Shown here piece by piece: positions 1-10,200 of a DNA stretch of 64,000 bases. The stretch lies in contig CANXME010002096.1 of assembly GCA_948144175.1 (NCBI GenBank), positions 558,001-622,000 on the forward strand. Direction: 5' to 3'. The stretch is from Closterium sp. NIES-65 (taxonomy: Eukaryota; Streptophyta; Zygnematophyceae; Desmidiales; Closteriaceae). The translations under genes were made by a program, and so were the position numbers. The notes below the pieces were generated by a model that had not been told where the DNA came from, searched no databases, and worked only from the letters and a program-made list of their open reading frames with translations. Position 1 is the stretch's first letter. Each line of letters begins with the position of its first letter.

Positions 1-156
1 CGTTCCCACTAGGGAACCTGCTCTATACCATGTGAAGAAATGAGGAATGAATGAACTAGCAAGCAGGTGGGTACAAGTAGGAAAACCTAAAAGTGTTGTA
101 CCTCATATTGTCTACCCCACTACAAGCTACACAGACTATAGCATATGAGTTTGACA
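1..156 (-). mobile_element. Ty1/copia element, 5' end (5' LTR plus primer site), runs off the window
   Basis: Read on the minus strand, 31-156 is a 126-bp LTR beginning TGTCAAA and ending TTCACA. It is followed at lower coordinates by a primer site matching initiator Met tRNA (TGGTATAGAGCA, about 19-30) and a short stem-loop (GTTCCC, 4-nt loop, GGGAAC, about 2-17). The LTR closely resembles those of the copia copies at 24157, 51900 and 54091. The rest of the element lies outside the window, so its state cannot be judged. It abuts DIRS sequence at 157, so it inserted into that older element. Confidence 0.8.
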
Positions 157-157
157 G

Positions 158-834
158 GTGATCAACTCGAAGAATTCGCAGCTGGAACCAACCCAGCAGC
201 TGCGTTTTCTCGGAGTCGAGTTAGACACTGATCGTGGTCTTCGATTGGCGCTGAACGACGAGCCTCACTACTCTCCACCATCCAAGACCTACAAAGGGCA
301 GGAAAGTCAAGACGCAAGGTCCCAGTTCGTCACATTGCCAGAGTCACCGGCATGCTAGCATCCATGTCCCTGGCCCTCGGGGCGACGACGCAAGCATTCA
401 GTCAATGCCTACTGCACGCAATTCAGCAGGCACCATCATGGAACAACAAGGTGCCGCTTGACCCCACGGCCATTGAAGAGTTGGATTTTTGGCGCCACGA
501 ATTCGACAAATTTAATGGCGCCCCGATCCGCGTCCCCAACAGCTATGATGCCGTGATCCACGTGGATGCCAGCGCACACAGCTGGGGAGCGACGCTGGAC
601 AAGTTCTCAGGACGGCGTCTCGAGGCTAGTGCGGCAATGCCAAAGCACCTGCTGGAGGCATCCAACACGCAACGCGAGATCGATGGTGTACTATGGGCGC
701 TCCAAACGTTTGCAGAGCGGATTCGTGACCAGCATGTTCTCGCAAGGACCGATAACCAGGGCGTTTTCTTCATCCTCAGAAAAGGCGGTTCGAGGCACGA
801 CAATCTCACAACGACATGCAAGCCGATCATTTAG
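158..834 (+). pseudogene. DIRS reverse transcriptase C-terminus and RNase H (fossil)
   Basis: The first part carries 'LRFLGVELDTDRGLRL', typical of the RT thumb/connection region. The second contains 'VIHVDASAHSWGATL' and 'REIDGVLWALQTF' followed by 'ARTDNQGVFFILRKGG'; these Asp/Glu-bearing motifs match the RNase H of DIRS and related elements. The copia insertion at the window start removes the upstream RT. The region 835-1289 before the recombinase is the rest of the same polyprotein region and shows no separate gene. The fossil is broken. Confidence 0.72.
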
Positions 835-1289
835 ATATGCACGACCTTTCGGATTCGGCTCATGGTTGAATAGATCCCGCGCGAGCTAAACACACGAGCG
901 GATGAGCTTTCCAAGTCGCTCGATCGGGACGACTACTCCCTAAAGACACCTTGGTTCCTCCTCATCGAGCGTCGTTTGGGCCCACATTCAATCGATCTAT
1001 TCGCAAATGGGAGCAATACCAAGCTACCCCGGTTTTGCTCCAAAATACTGCACCCAGATGCAGCAGCAGTCGATGCGTTCTCCATCCCTTGGACATCCGA
1101 GCGGAGATATGCATTCCCACCACCCCACCTGATCCCGCCAGTACTCCACCATGCCAAACGAACTCACACCACCTTCACGCTTATCGCACCCCGCTGGGCT
1201 GGTGCAACCTGGTGGCCCCTACTGCAACCCTCCCCCCCTCAATGGGCCCCCTACATTCATACCCACATTCCTCTCACGCACGGTAGCCA

Positions 1290-2395
1290 GTGCCTGACGG
1301 CAGGCAATCACTCGAGTGCCTTTTCTGGCGACGGTCTACCATGCAGTCCCATGGTTGCACTACGCGTGTCCTTCGCCAACTAACCACGCTCGTACTGGAT
1401 GCAGGATTGCTGGAAAAACTCAAACATCGGCTACTAGAGATCACCACCCAAACGTGGGCCTACTCAACAATCCGCACGTATGAGCCCTACTGGGTCAAGT
1501 TCCGCTCCTTTTGCCAACAACACAAGCTCAAGTTCCTCCCATGCACCGACATGTCGCTCGCCCTGTACCTAGTCCACGCCATCCAGCAGAAGGCCACGGT
1601 ATCCGCAATACAGTTGACATTCTCGGCAGTCAGCTCCACGCATCAGTCGATCGGTGCATCATGCCCGTCCACTGGTCCATTCACCTTACAAGTCAGGGAG
1701 TTCGCGAAGAAGCAATGCTCGCATCCTACCCGGGCCAAAGAACCTGTGTCACTACATCAAGTGCATGCGATGGCATCGGAATTTCTACAATCGGACAACC
1801 CTCGCAAATTTCAGAAGGGCCTAATTCCAATCTTAATGTACGCTGCGTTCCTGCGCTACTCCGATCTCGTAGTCATCAACTGGCATAAGATTCATTTCGA
1901 GTCAGAAGTCATGTGGCTCTTAATCCCCCGCTCCAAGACGGACCAGGCAGGAGAAGGCATATGGGTCCTGGTAGCTGCAAGCCCGGGCCCTTTTTGCCCC
2001 GTTCGTTGCACCAAACACTTCATACACTTGGCAAAATATGACCACTCGCAACGAGGCCCGCTCATCCGCGTCTTTAGAACAAAGGCCGGAGAAGGTGGGA
2101 TCACCAAGCCGCCATCCTACACCACAATTCGCAACTGGTGCAAGGAGGCATTTCATAAAATCGGTCTCAGTTTCGAGCACCTCGGAACCCACTCCTTCCG
2201 GAAAGGTGCAGCGACCGTCGCAGCCAACGCTGGCATACCTGACCGAATCCAGAAGCGATTAGGACGATGGAGAAGCGACCCCGCAAAGGAGACGTACATC
2301 ACGCCTGCCGCAGACCAACTGGTGGGAGCATCGAGACACGTCCAAGACCTGGCACGATCCCTCTCCCTTGCGCAACACGCCACGTCGCTGGCACA
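1290..2395 (+). pseudogene. DIRS tyrosine recombinase (fossil)
   Basis: The N-terminal part ('TQTWAYSTIRTYEPYWVKFRSF') looks like a SAM-like core-binding domain of tyrosine recombinases. The C-terminal part carries the catalytic arrangement Arg ('AAFLRYSDLVVIN'), His-x-x-Arg ('GTHSFRKGAATVAANAG') and a late motif 'IQKRLGRWRSD..KETYI', whose Tyr fits the nucleophile. DIRS-family recombinases use exactly this block. A solo LTR with GCACA repeats starts at 2396, so the displayed frame runs into that LTR. It would cut and rejoin circular cDNA at the target. Domain assignment is firm; family placement follows from the adjacent RT/RNase H. Confidence 0.78.
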
Positions 2396-2628
2396 TGTCA
2401 GAATAATATATAAATCTATATATTGTTTTGTAATTGCCTGTAGTGTAGACTAGTGTAGTTATATAATGTTCTGTTTTGGTGGTGCACCTTTCATCTTGCC
2501 TATATGTACTGCTCGCTCTATAGTGAAAATCACTCCTCTTCTCTTTTCAACTTTCTCGACTCTCCTAACTCAAACTCACTCGAACTTCTCACTAGCTATG
2601 GCTCCTTAGCCAGGCTAAGATTCTGACA
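2396..2628 (+). mobile_element. Solo LTR (233 bp) of the family A type
   Basis: The sequence starts TGTCAGAATAATATAT and ends GATTCTGACA. It is flanked by the 5-bp target repeat GCACA on both sides (2391-2395, 2629-2633). It aligns by eye over its whole length with the LTRs at 23408-23634 and 54761-54987 read on the minus strand. No internal sequence is present, so this is a solo LTR left by LTR-LTR recombination, inside the DIRS recombinase region. Confidence 0.9.
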
Positions 2629-2669
2629 GCACACCAACGGCGACCGACACGACACATGTCTCAGAAGAC

Positions 2670-2725
2670 CCATTTGAAATGAGACGATGCCATTGCTACA
2701 ACAAGAAAGCAAGCTTTCTAAATAT
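2670..2725 (+). repeat. 56-bp direct repeat, copy 1 (DIRS end region)
   Basis: Identical by eye to 2993-3048. It contains CATTGCTACA, which is matched in inverted orientation near 2790-2800 (TGTAGCAATG), so it also takes part in an inverted repeat. Direct plus inverted repeats at the 3' end fit DIRS/PAT-type termini. Confidence 0.88.
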
Positions 2726-2992
2726 GAATATTTTTAAAAGCTGTAACGCTTTTCAAAATTGTGTATTTTGAAAGCGAAGCGGCTTGTAATGTAGCAATGG
2801 TCATCGACGAACCGTGCTAAACGCCCGTTTTGGAGTACAAAACGTGGGTTGGAGGTCATTTCCCTCCACCCACGTCTCTCATTTTCAAACGGTTTAGTCA
2901 AGTTTCTCACCCACCCACACCCTAGAATAGTGAATAATAGTTAATTGTGCTACGAGAATTATCCTATGCTAGCTTGGACTTGTTTGTACTAA

Positions 2993-3048
2993 CCATTTGA
3001 AATGAGACGATGCCATTGCTACAACAAGAAAGCAAGCTTTCTAAATAT
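2993..3048 (+). repeat. 56-bp direct repeat, copy 2 (DIRS end region)
   Basis: Second perfect copy of 2670-2725, 323 bp downstream. I take its end as the likely right end of the DIRS element, because the sequence afterwards changes to AT-rich DNA with GTCTGA motifs belonging to the hAT side. Confidence 0.88.
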
Positions 3049-3353
3049 CTGTTTTACGTGTTTACTGATTGTCATGAAGGCAGTGAACACCTAGGACTTT
3101 GCGAAACCTTGCTGCTATGTGAGCAGGGACAAATTTAGTGAAATGCCTCTGTCTAGCTTTAAGATTGGGTTCTGGAGGCTTGTCTGAGCGTCAGACGAAG
3201 TATGAAGCTCTGTCTATCATTTTAGAAGAAAGATTGGCCATGTCTAAGAATTCAGACAAATTTTCAAGCCTAGTCTAAAAAACTAGCAGGTTAGCTACAT
3301 ATAAGTTAAACTAAACACATTCTGCACCTGTGTTAGCTAGTACAACTCCTAGC
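3049..3353. other. AT-rich flank of the hAT gene with GTCTGA/TCAGAC motifs
   Basis: No gene is seen. Several copies or near copies of GTCTGA and its complement occur (about 3192-3208, 3240-3285), including a short palindrome GTCTGA-GCG-TCAGAC. Related motifs recur beyond the other end of the hAT gene (about 16509-16516, 18050-18120). hAT elements often carry short subterminal repeats bound by the transposase, so this may be subterminal DNA. I could not find matching terminal inverted repeats or an 8-bp target repeat. Confidence 0.4.
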
Positions 3354-3491
3354 TTATCGTGAAGACCCATTATCATTACAAGGTTTATCATCACCACTAG
3401 CATCATCATCATGTTCAGAGAGATCCTCTTCAGGAAGTTGTGCTTTCCTCTTCTTGGTCCAGACGGGCAATTCCCATGCCTCTTCTTCTGC

Positions 3492-3583
<92 letters not shown>

Positions 3584-4071
3584 TACACACTCTCTCTCTC
3601 TCTCCCTCTCTCTCTCTCTCTCTCACTCACTCACTCTCGCTCTTCCTGCTTGCAGCCTGCAGCGCCTCTTCCCATGCGGCTGTTGCTGCTGCAGATGATT
3701 TTGCTACGGCTCTCTGCTGGTAGTGCGACTGCCGCTTCTTTAACATGCGGGAAGACTGCGCCATGATGACCTCTTTGGCCGGCCGTCGCTTCTTGCTCGC
3801 ATACCACCTCTCTACCAGCTCCTCCCAATCCATGTTGTAGTCAAGGAGGGAGATGGTCATGAGGTTGCTGAGGGTCGCATCGCAGAAGTTGAGGCGGCAC
3901 CAGCTCTTGATTATGTTATGCCTGCCGAAGCCGCGCTCGCACTCAACAGTGCCGAGTGCGAGCACAGCCACCGCAATCCATAGCCGGCCAAGGTTGGGGT
4001 AGGCCGTTTGCCAATCGTCTGTTGAAAGCATCTGCGAGAGGTTGTCGTGGAAGCTGAGATCCTCATGGTGG
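3354..4071 (-). pseudogene. hAT transposase C-terminus: dimerisation domain and microsatellite-encoded tail
   Basis: The minus strand reads 'LSFHDNLSQMLSTDDWQ', then 'LWIAVAVLALGT' and 'VECERGFGRHNIIKSWCRLN', followed by 'LSNLMTISLLDYNMDWEELV'. This is the hAT family C-terminal dimerisation region. A Lys/Arg-rich segment follows ('ASKKRRPAKE'), then a Ser-Glu run that merges into a (GA)n microsatellite translated as alternating Arg-Glu. The same frame carries on to 'AEEEAWELPVWTKKRKAQL' and an acidic tail ending at 3354. A TGA at 3627-3629 lies within the imperfect repeat, so the tail may have been part of the protein before the repeat mutated. Confidence 0.72.
3495..3634 (+). repeat. (TC)n/(CA)n compound microsatellite inside the hAT 3' coding end
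   Basis: About 76 bp of TC, about 20 bp of CA with one TA, then TC with small interruptions. On the minus strand it is (GA)n and translates as (Arg-Glu)n in the hAT frame. Confidence 0.97.
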
Positions 4072-7018
4072 TGTCAAATGTGTTTGCATGTGTGTAGGCT
4101 GTAGTGGGGTAGCCTCTACTGAGTACAACACTTTAGGGTTAGACCTAGTACTTGTACTCATCTCATGCTTCTAGTTCCGTTCTGCCCGTTTTTCCTGCCC
4201 GAATCGCGCCCCTAGGTGAGCCGTTTTTTCCTGCCCGTAACGCACCACTAGGCGAGCCGTTTTCCTGCCCAAATCACGCCCCTAGGAGAGCCGGTTCTCC
4301 TGCCCGAATCGTGCCTCTAGGCGAGCCGCTTTTCCTGCCTGGATCGCGCCCCTAGGCGAGCCGTTTTCCGGCCCGAATCGCGCCCCTAGGCAAGCCGTTC
4401 TTCCTGCCCAAATCGTGCCCCTAGGCGAGCCGTTTTCTCGTGCGCCCTGCAGCCCTTGTGTCCGTGCGCCCTGCAGCCCTGCGGCCCGCGCGCTCTGCTA
4501 CGCGCCACCCTGCAGCCCGCATACTAACCTGCCCTGCAGCCCGCACACAGCCCTGTCCTGATGCCCGCATGTCCTGCAGCCCGCGCGCTGCCCTGCCGTG
4601 CCCTGCAGCCCGCATGCTGCCCTGCCCTGCAGCCCGCACGCTGCCCTGCCCTGCAGCCCGTGCGCCGCCCGCACCGCGCCGCGCCACACCGCCCGCGCCG
4701 CGCCGCACCGCCCGAGCCGCGCCGCACCGCCCGCACCGCGCCGCCCAGCCGAGCCGCGCCGCCTTGCCGAAACGCCCAGCTGAGCCGCCCTGCCTAGCTG
4801 CCCAGCCGAGCTGCCTTTACTGCCGTACCTGTTTGCTTCTACTGCTACTGCAGCTGCTGCTTCCACTGCTACTGCCCATTATGTCTTCTCTTAATGTCCT
4901 TACCTTTGACGCGGAGGGTGCCTCGGTTAGGTTTGACTACTAGCCCGAGGATCTTCAGCTGTACCTGTAGAGCATGGCTCGAGAGCACACACCCGGTTCT
5001 TGCCTTGCCCCTGAGGAGTCAACTGAGCGTGCTCTTCATACTCAGTGGCTGACACGCGATGCTGCCGCCCGCCTTTCTGTCCGCAACACCCTCCCGCTAG
5101 ATGAATGAGTCTATTTTGGTCAGCTTAAGACGGCAAAGGAACTCTATGACGCCGTGCCGCTCTCAAGCCTGCTTTTCTAACCGCGAACCAGCCTCCGATG
5201 TACATCACTATATACTACATCGTTTCTCCTCCTCTCCTTTGTCCTCCACCTAACCAGTCATAGCCGCAGTTACTGCCTGGCTCTCCACGGCTTGCTCCTT
5301 CTCCTTATCCTGCACAGACAGGTTCCCTGGCAGAGCGTCGTGAGCCAGAGTCTCGTCCTGCCTCACCTGTTTGCATTGCTAGTCGTGCTCGTTGTCCTCG
5401 TCCTCCACCTGTCCCCGACACGCACATTATGGCACTTCGTCCTTTCTCCGTCCCACACCGTGTTACCCTATCGTCTCCTCCGGCATCCTCTCTTCGCGTG
5501 TTACTGCACGTTGCAGCACAGCGAGACTACGAGCTGCACTCCCTCGACTTCTCCAAAGCTTTCCTGCAGGGCAGCCTTCATGAGGATATCTGATAGTGCC
5601 GTCCACCTAGCTTCTCTGGGTCGTTTCCTGAGGGTACCCAGTGGAGCCTCCGGCGACCAGTCTACGGTCTCTGCCAAGCGTCCCTCGAGTGGCACGACAC
5701 ACTGAGGACGACACTTGCGGCTCTTGGGTTTGCTCCTTGGACTGCTGACCCGTCACTGTTTCTGCGCACCAACCCTTCTCTGTTGCCATTCTACATCCTC
5801 GCGTACGTCAACGACTTGATTTTTGCTACTACCGACACTGAGGCGATGACCCTTGTGAAGGCGGGGCTATAGAAAAGACACACTTGCACTGACTTGGGTG
5901 AGCTGCGTAGCTATCTTAGCTTGCAAATCACCTGGGACAGAGCAAGGTGCACCATCACTCTGACTTAGTCATACACGGTGCAGCACGTCCTTCAGCGCTT
6001 CGGCTTTCGGTTCTCCTCGCCAGAGCCTACTCCTTTGCCTACAGGGTGCTCGCTCTCAGCTCCACCTTTGGACAAGTCCGTAGAGCCGAGTGGCTCATAT
6101 CCAGAGCTTGTGGGCTACCTCATGTACCTGATGACGTGTACACAACCTGACCTTGCCCTCCTAGCATCCTTGCTCAATTCGTCTCGCCCAGGCGACACAG
6201 GAAGGAGCATTGGACAGCTGCTTAGAGGGTAGTGCGTTACTAGTGCAGTACATTGGGCATGAGGCTCGTGCTTGGAGGACGAGGTCGAGTCGTACTCACA
6301 GGACATTACGATGCTTCTTGGGTCGACAACCAGGCGACTCAGCGGTTGTCACAGGGTTACTCTCTCAGTCTCGGCTCTGATTCTGTCTCGTGGAGGTCCG
6401 CTCGTTCGTCTTCTGTGCTTGGTTCCAGATGTGAGGGCGAGATCTACTCTGGGGCTATGGCTGCACAGGAGTTACGCTGGCTGACCTACCTGCTCACCGA
6501 CTTGGGTGAGCAGCGTCGTTCTCCTCCAGTTCTGTACGACGACAACAAAGCCATGATTGCCGTGTGTCGGGAGCAAAGACTAGAGCACAGAACGAAGCAC
6601 ATTGCTCTTTGTTACTTTCGTGCTCGAGAGTTGCAGCAGCGTGGTCAGCTGCGCCTTGCTTACATGGCCTCTCGGGCCAACATTGCTGATGTCCTCACCA
6701 AGGCCCTTGGGTCTGGTGATCATCAACATTTCTGCACTGCTCTAGGCCTTATGCCTACTCTGCCTCACCTACTGGTTGCTTGATTTTGTCTTGTACTATG
6801 ATCTTAATATATTTATACCTGCATGCTTGCGCTTGCTAGGTTGTGATCAATGCACTGCTTGTGCTTTTATAACTCTGCATGTGAACTGGCCCTCTGGCCG
6901 CTTGCTTGTGCTCAGAATGCGTGGTGATCTTGAGATCCATCATGAGCTTTGCTTTTCTTTGTTCTCTTGCTTGACTGTTCTTGTGACTGTTCATTGTTCT
7001 TGCTATCCCCCACTTTGC
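4072..7018 (+). mobile_element. Ty1/copia element 1, highly decayed, inserted in the hAT gene
   Basis: Parts seen in order: 5' LTR remnant (from TGTCAAATG at 4072), a leader of 33-35-bp tandem units (4186-4436) passing into CTGCAGCCCG and CGCCGCACC repeats, a gag opening near 4880 ('SSLNVLTFDAEGASVRF'), and reverse transcriptase to RNase H from about 5400 to 6783 ('QELRWLTYLLTDLGEQ', 'RTKHIALCYFRARELQQRGQL'). An integrase is not recognised and no 3' LTR is seen. It looks old, with more than ten breaks. Hat transposase sequence lies on both sides, so the hAT gene was the target. Confidence 0.8.
4186..4436 (+). repeat. 33-35-bp tandem repeat in the copia-1 leader
   Basis: About seven units built on CCTGCCCGAATCGCGCCCCT followed by AGGCGAGCCGTTTT. 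Similar GC-rich minisatellites fill the leader between primer site and gag in every copia copy of this window. Confidence 0.85.
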
Positions 7019-7094
7019 GAGCGTGCTGCTTCTGGTGTGCATGCAGGAAGGCTGCAAGGCAAAGACTGTTGTCGGCGAATGTGGAGCCGTAGTC
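7019..7094 (-). pseudogene. hAT transposase exon piece between two copia insertions
   Basis: This 76-bp fragment reads on the minus strand 'DYGSTFADNSLCLAAFLHAHQ', which fits the stretch before the dimerisation domain in DUF4371-type hAT proteins. It lies between the 3' end of copia-1 and the 5' LTR of copia-2. The boundary with copia-1 (about 7018) is uncertain by some 20 bp. Confidence 0.58.
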
Positions 7095-7225
7095 TGTCAG
7101 ATTTATATGACATAGCTACTGTAGGCTATAGTGGGGTAGCACATATGGGGTACAGCTTTCTAGGGTTTGTATTTGTACCCAAACTTTCACTTAGTCATTT
7201 CATTTTCCTCGTTCTAGTTTTCTCA
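7095..7225 (+). repeat. Copia-2 5' LTR
   Basis: 131 bp, TG...CA ends, preceded by TAGTC. Carries CTAGGGTTTG, the reverse complement of a telo-box-like AAACCCTAG. Confidence 0.95.
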
Positions 7226-7270
7226 TGGTATCGAGCAAGTTCCCTTGTGGGAACTGTTCCTAGGGCCCAC
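7226..7270 (+). promoter_or_regulatory. Primer-binding site, adjacent stem-loop and GGGCCCAC box
   Basis: TGGTATCGAGCA (7226-7237) matches the complement of the 3' end of plant initiator Met tRNA. Immediately after it AGTTCCC-TTGT-GGGAACT forms a perfect 7-bp stem with a 4-nt loop, then comes CCTAGGGCCCACC. The same order occurs in four other copia copies here. Confidence 0.85.
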
Positions 7271-10200
7271 CGATTCGATTCTTTTATTTTCCTGCCCAGA
7301 GCGCGCTCAGCCCCTGCCCGAGTCGCGCTCCCCTCTCTCGACCCTGTCGCGCTGCCTTAGCGGCCCCGTCGCGTCGCCCTCGCGGCCCCATCCCGTCGCG
7401 CCGCCCTAGCGGCTGCGTCGCGCCGCCCTCGCGGCCCCGATCAGCCGCCCTGCGGCCCCGTCGCCTTCCCCGCGGCCCCAGCGCCGCCCTTTCCCGGCCT
7501 CGACGCCGCCCTTCCCAACCCGGCCCAGCCTCTGCTGGCCCCGTCGCCCAGCCCTGCCGCCGCGGCGCCGCCCTTCCCGGCCCCGATCCGCCGCCCTGTG
7601 GCCCCGTCGCCTACCCCGCGGCCCCGGCGCCGCCCTTTCCCGGCCCCGACGCCGCCCTTCCCGACCCGGCCCCGCCTCTGCTGGCCCCGTCGCCTACCCC
7701 TGCGGCCCTGAGCCGCCCTTCTCGACCCCGGCGCTGCCCTTCCCAGCCCTGGCCCAGCCGCTGCTGGCCCCGTCCCCCGCCCTTCCCGGCCCCGGCCCCG
7801 CCTTCACACGGCCCCGCCGTCACCACCGAGCCGCCAGCGCCACCCGAGCCGCCAGCGCCACCCGAGCCGCCCGAGCCGCCACGCCACCTGAGCCGCCCGA
7901 GCCGCCGGGGCGCCGCACGCCCAGCTGCAGTTGCTGCCGAGCCGCCGTACCGCTGGGCCGCCCGAGCCGCCCGAGCCGCCAAGTCGCCGTGCCGCAGTAG
8001 CCGCCGAGCCGCCCGAGCCGCCGAGTCGCCGAGCCGCTGAGCTGCAGTTCCTGCCGAGCCCCCGAGCCGCCCTGTCCGGTAAGAGCAGCGCCCCTACCAC
8101 TGCTCTGCCCTTACCCCACTGTTCGCGCTACTAGTCTACTGCTGCCATGGCTACCCCTAGTGTCCTCACTTTTGACACTGAGGGTCGGGCCATTGAATTT
8201 GACGTCTGGGTAGATGACCTGCAGCTTTTCCTACAGTGCGATAGGGCGGACGGTCTCTCCCTCTTTGACCTCACCTCTGGTGCCTCTCCCCCCCCTGCTG
8301 CTGATGCTGACACCACTGTTCGCTCACAATGGGCCACACGCGATGCTGCTGTACGTCTTGCTGTGCGTCGCCACCTGCCTACCTCTGAGCGTGCGCACTT
8401 TTAGCCAGTACAAGAGTGCTCAGACCTTGTACGCCGCTGTAGTTGCACGGTACTCTTCCCCTGCCACTGCTGCACTGAGCCGCCTCATGCTACCATACCT
8501 CTTCCCTGACCTTGCTGCATTTCCCACCGTCGCTGACCTCATTACGCACCTCCGCACTAGTGACACTCGCTACCGCGCCGCGCTTCCTGCTAAGTTCTGC
8601 GCCAAGAACCCCCCCCCCCCCCCCCCCCCATTTACACCACTCTCTACTACATAGTCACCCGGCTCCCTGACTCTCTTCCCGTAGTCCGGGACCACTTCCT
8701 CTCAGTTTGCCCCACCACTCTCACCGTTGACCTCCTTGAGAAGGCATTCCTAGCAGCAGAGAAGAGCATAATCGCTGTAGGAGCCTCCCGTGGTGACCCT
8801 CGCACCCCCATCTTTGAGGGGTGTTCCCCCTCCCCCCTTTTGCCCTCTATTGCCTCTGCTGCTGCGGCCGACCTCGTTGGGCTTGAGTCGGTCGGTGCGG
8901 CGTCTACCCCTAGCAGGAGACGCCACCCTGGCAAGGGCAAGGGGGGCAGGGGCGCTTGAGGAGCTAGCAGGGGCGGTGGAGGCGGCGGTGGAGGCCGCGT
9001 AGGGAGTGGGGGTGGCGGTGGGAGTGGTGGCGGGGGTGGAGGTGTCGGTGGCGGCAGTGGAGGCAGAGTAGGCGGCGGCGGTGGCGGTGGGAGCGGAGGT
9101 GGCGGCGGTGGAGGAGGCGGTAGCGGAGGAGGTGGAGCTGGTCGGGGTGGCGCTGCGCAGAGGGTCGGCTCCGGTGGTGGTTCGCGCCAGCAGCAGCAGC
9201 AGCGCACTCGTGACATCCCCCCCCCCCCCAGCAGCTCCGTGAGTGGTACGCTGCATGTCAGCGGGGTGGGGGTACTGGTCCGTGCACCTACGTCCTACGC
9301 ACCGGCGACCGCGCGGGTGAGCAGTGTGGGGGTGCGCACTCTACCCAGCGCTGCTTTGGCCGCCTGATGGACGCTTGGCGTCACCAGTTCCCGGAGGCCA
9401 CTGAGATCCCCCGCTGGGGTGAGCTGTCTAGGGCAGGAGTAGCTATCTTTGACCTTGACTTTGATGCTATTCTTGCTGCCATGTATGCTGTGACTATTAA
9501 TGATGAAGGTGACTGTTACCGGTGTTTTCCGCCCGGCCCGAGCATTAAGAGTGCTGCTCTAGGTATTGGTGAGGCTGCTGCTCTCGGTGCTAGCGAGGCT
9601 GCTGCTCTAGGTGCCAGTGCGTCTACTTCCTTAGGTGCTGGTGAGTCTGCGCTCTCAGGTACCGCATCGGCTTCGGCCTCCCTCACCTTCACCCTTGACT
9701 CGGGGGCTTCCCGCTCCTTCTTTCGAGACCGCACCACACTCACGCCGCTTGGTCTTACAATTGCAGTCTCTCTCGCAGACCCCTCTGGGGGTCCTGTCCT
9801 TGCTCACTTCTCCACTGTCCTCTCGTGTCCGGCGGCTCCCTCTGGCACCCTGTCTGGTCTTTCCCTCCCCTCGTTCTCTACGAACTTGGTGAGTGGTGCT
9901 GACCTACAGGATGCGGGGGTTCACCAGTTCACTTCTGCAAGTCAGCGGGTGACCCACTGCACGGACGCTCGGACAGGCCGACACCTGGCCACGTTTACAC
10001 GTCGGCCGGGGTCGAGCCTGTACACACTGACCACTGAGTCTCCTCCTGTCACTGCGTCTGGTTAGGTAGCTGCGTCAGGTCAGGTGTTTGCTGCAGCGTC
10101 CAGGTCTGGTCCTGAGTCTGCCCCCTGCTCGTGTCGCCTCCTGTCTCACGAGACTCTCCTTTGGCACCACCGCCTTGGTCACCCCTCCCTGCTTCGTCTC

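Larger units (their letters stand above)
157..3048 (+). mobile_element. DIRS-type retroelement (tyrosine recombinase), 3' part, broken
   Basis: The remnant holds the end of a reverse transcriptase, a DIRS-like RNase H and a tyrosine recombinase, in that order on the plus strand. That gene order defines DIRS elements, which integrate with a recombinase instead of a DDE integrase. The 5' part is cut off by the copia element at the window edge, and a solo LTR lies in its recombinase end. Identical 56-bp direct repeats (2670-2725, 2993-3048) plus an inverted repeat around 2690-2800 fit the complex ends of DIRS or PAT-type elements. It looks old, with several breaks. The end at 3048 is my estimate from the second direct repeat. 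Confidence 0.75.

Noticed and set aside
3454-3766. Leu-Ser repeat frames on the plus strand
   Set aside because: Translation of the (TC)n microsatellite opposite the hAT gene.
8647-9216. Poly-Pro frames on the minus strand
   Set aside because: Antisense to the Gly-rich linker of copia-2.
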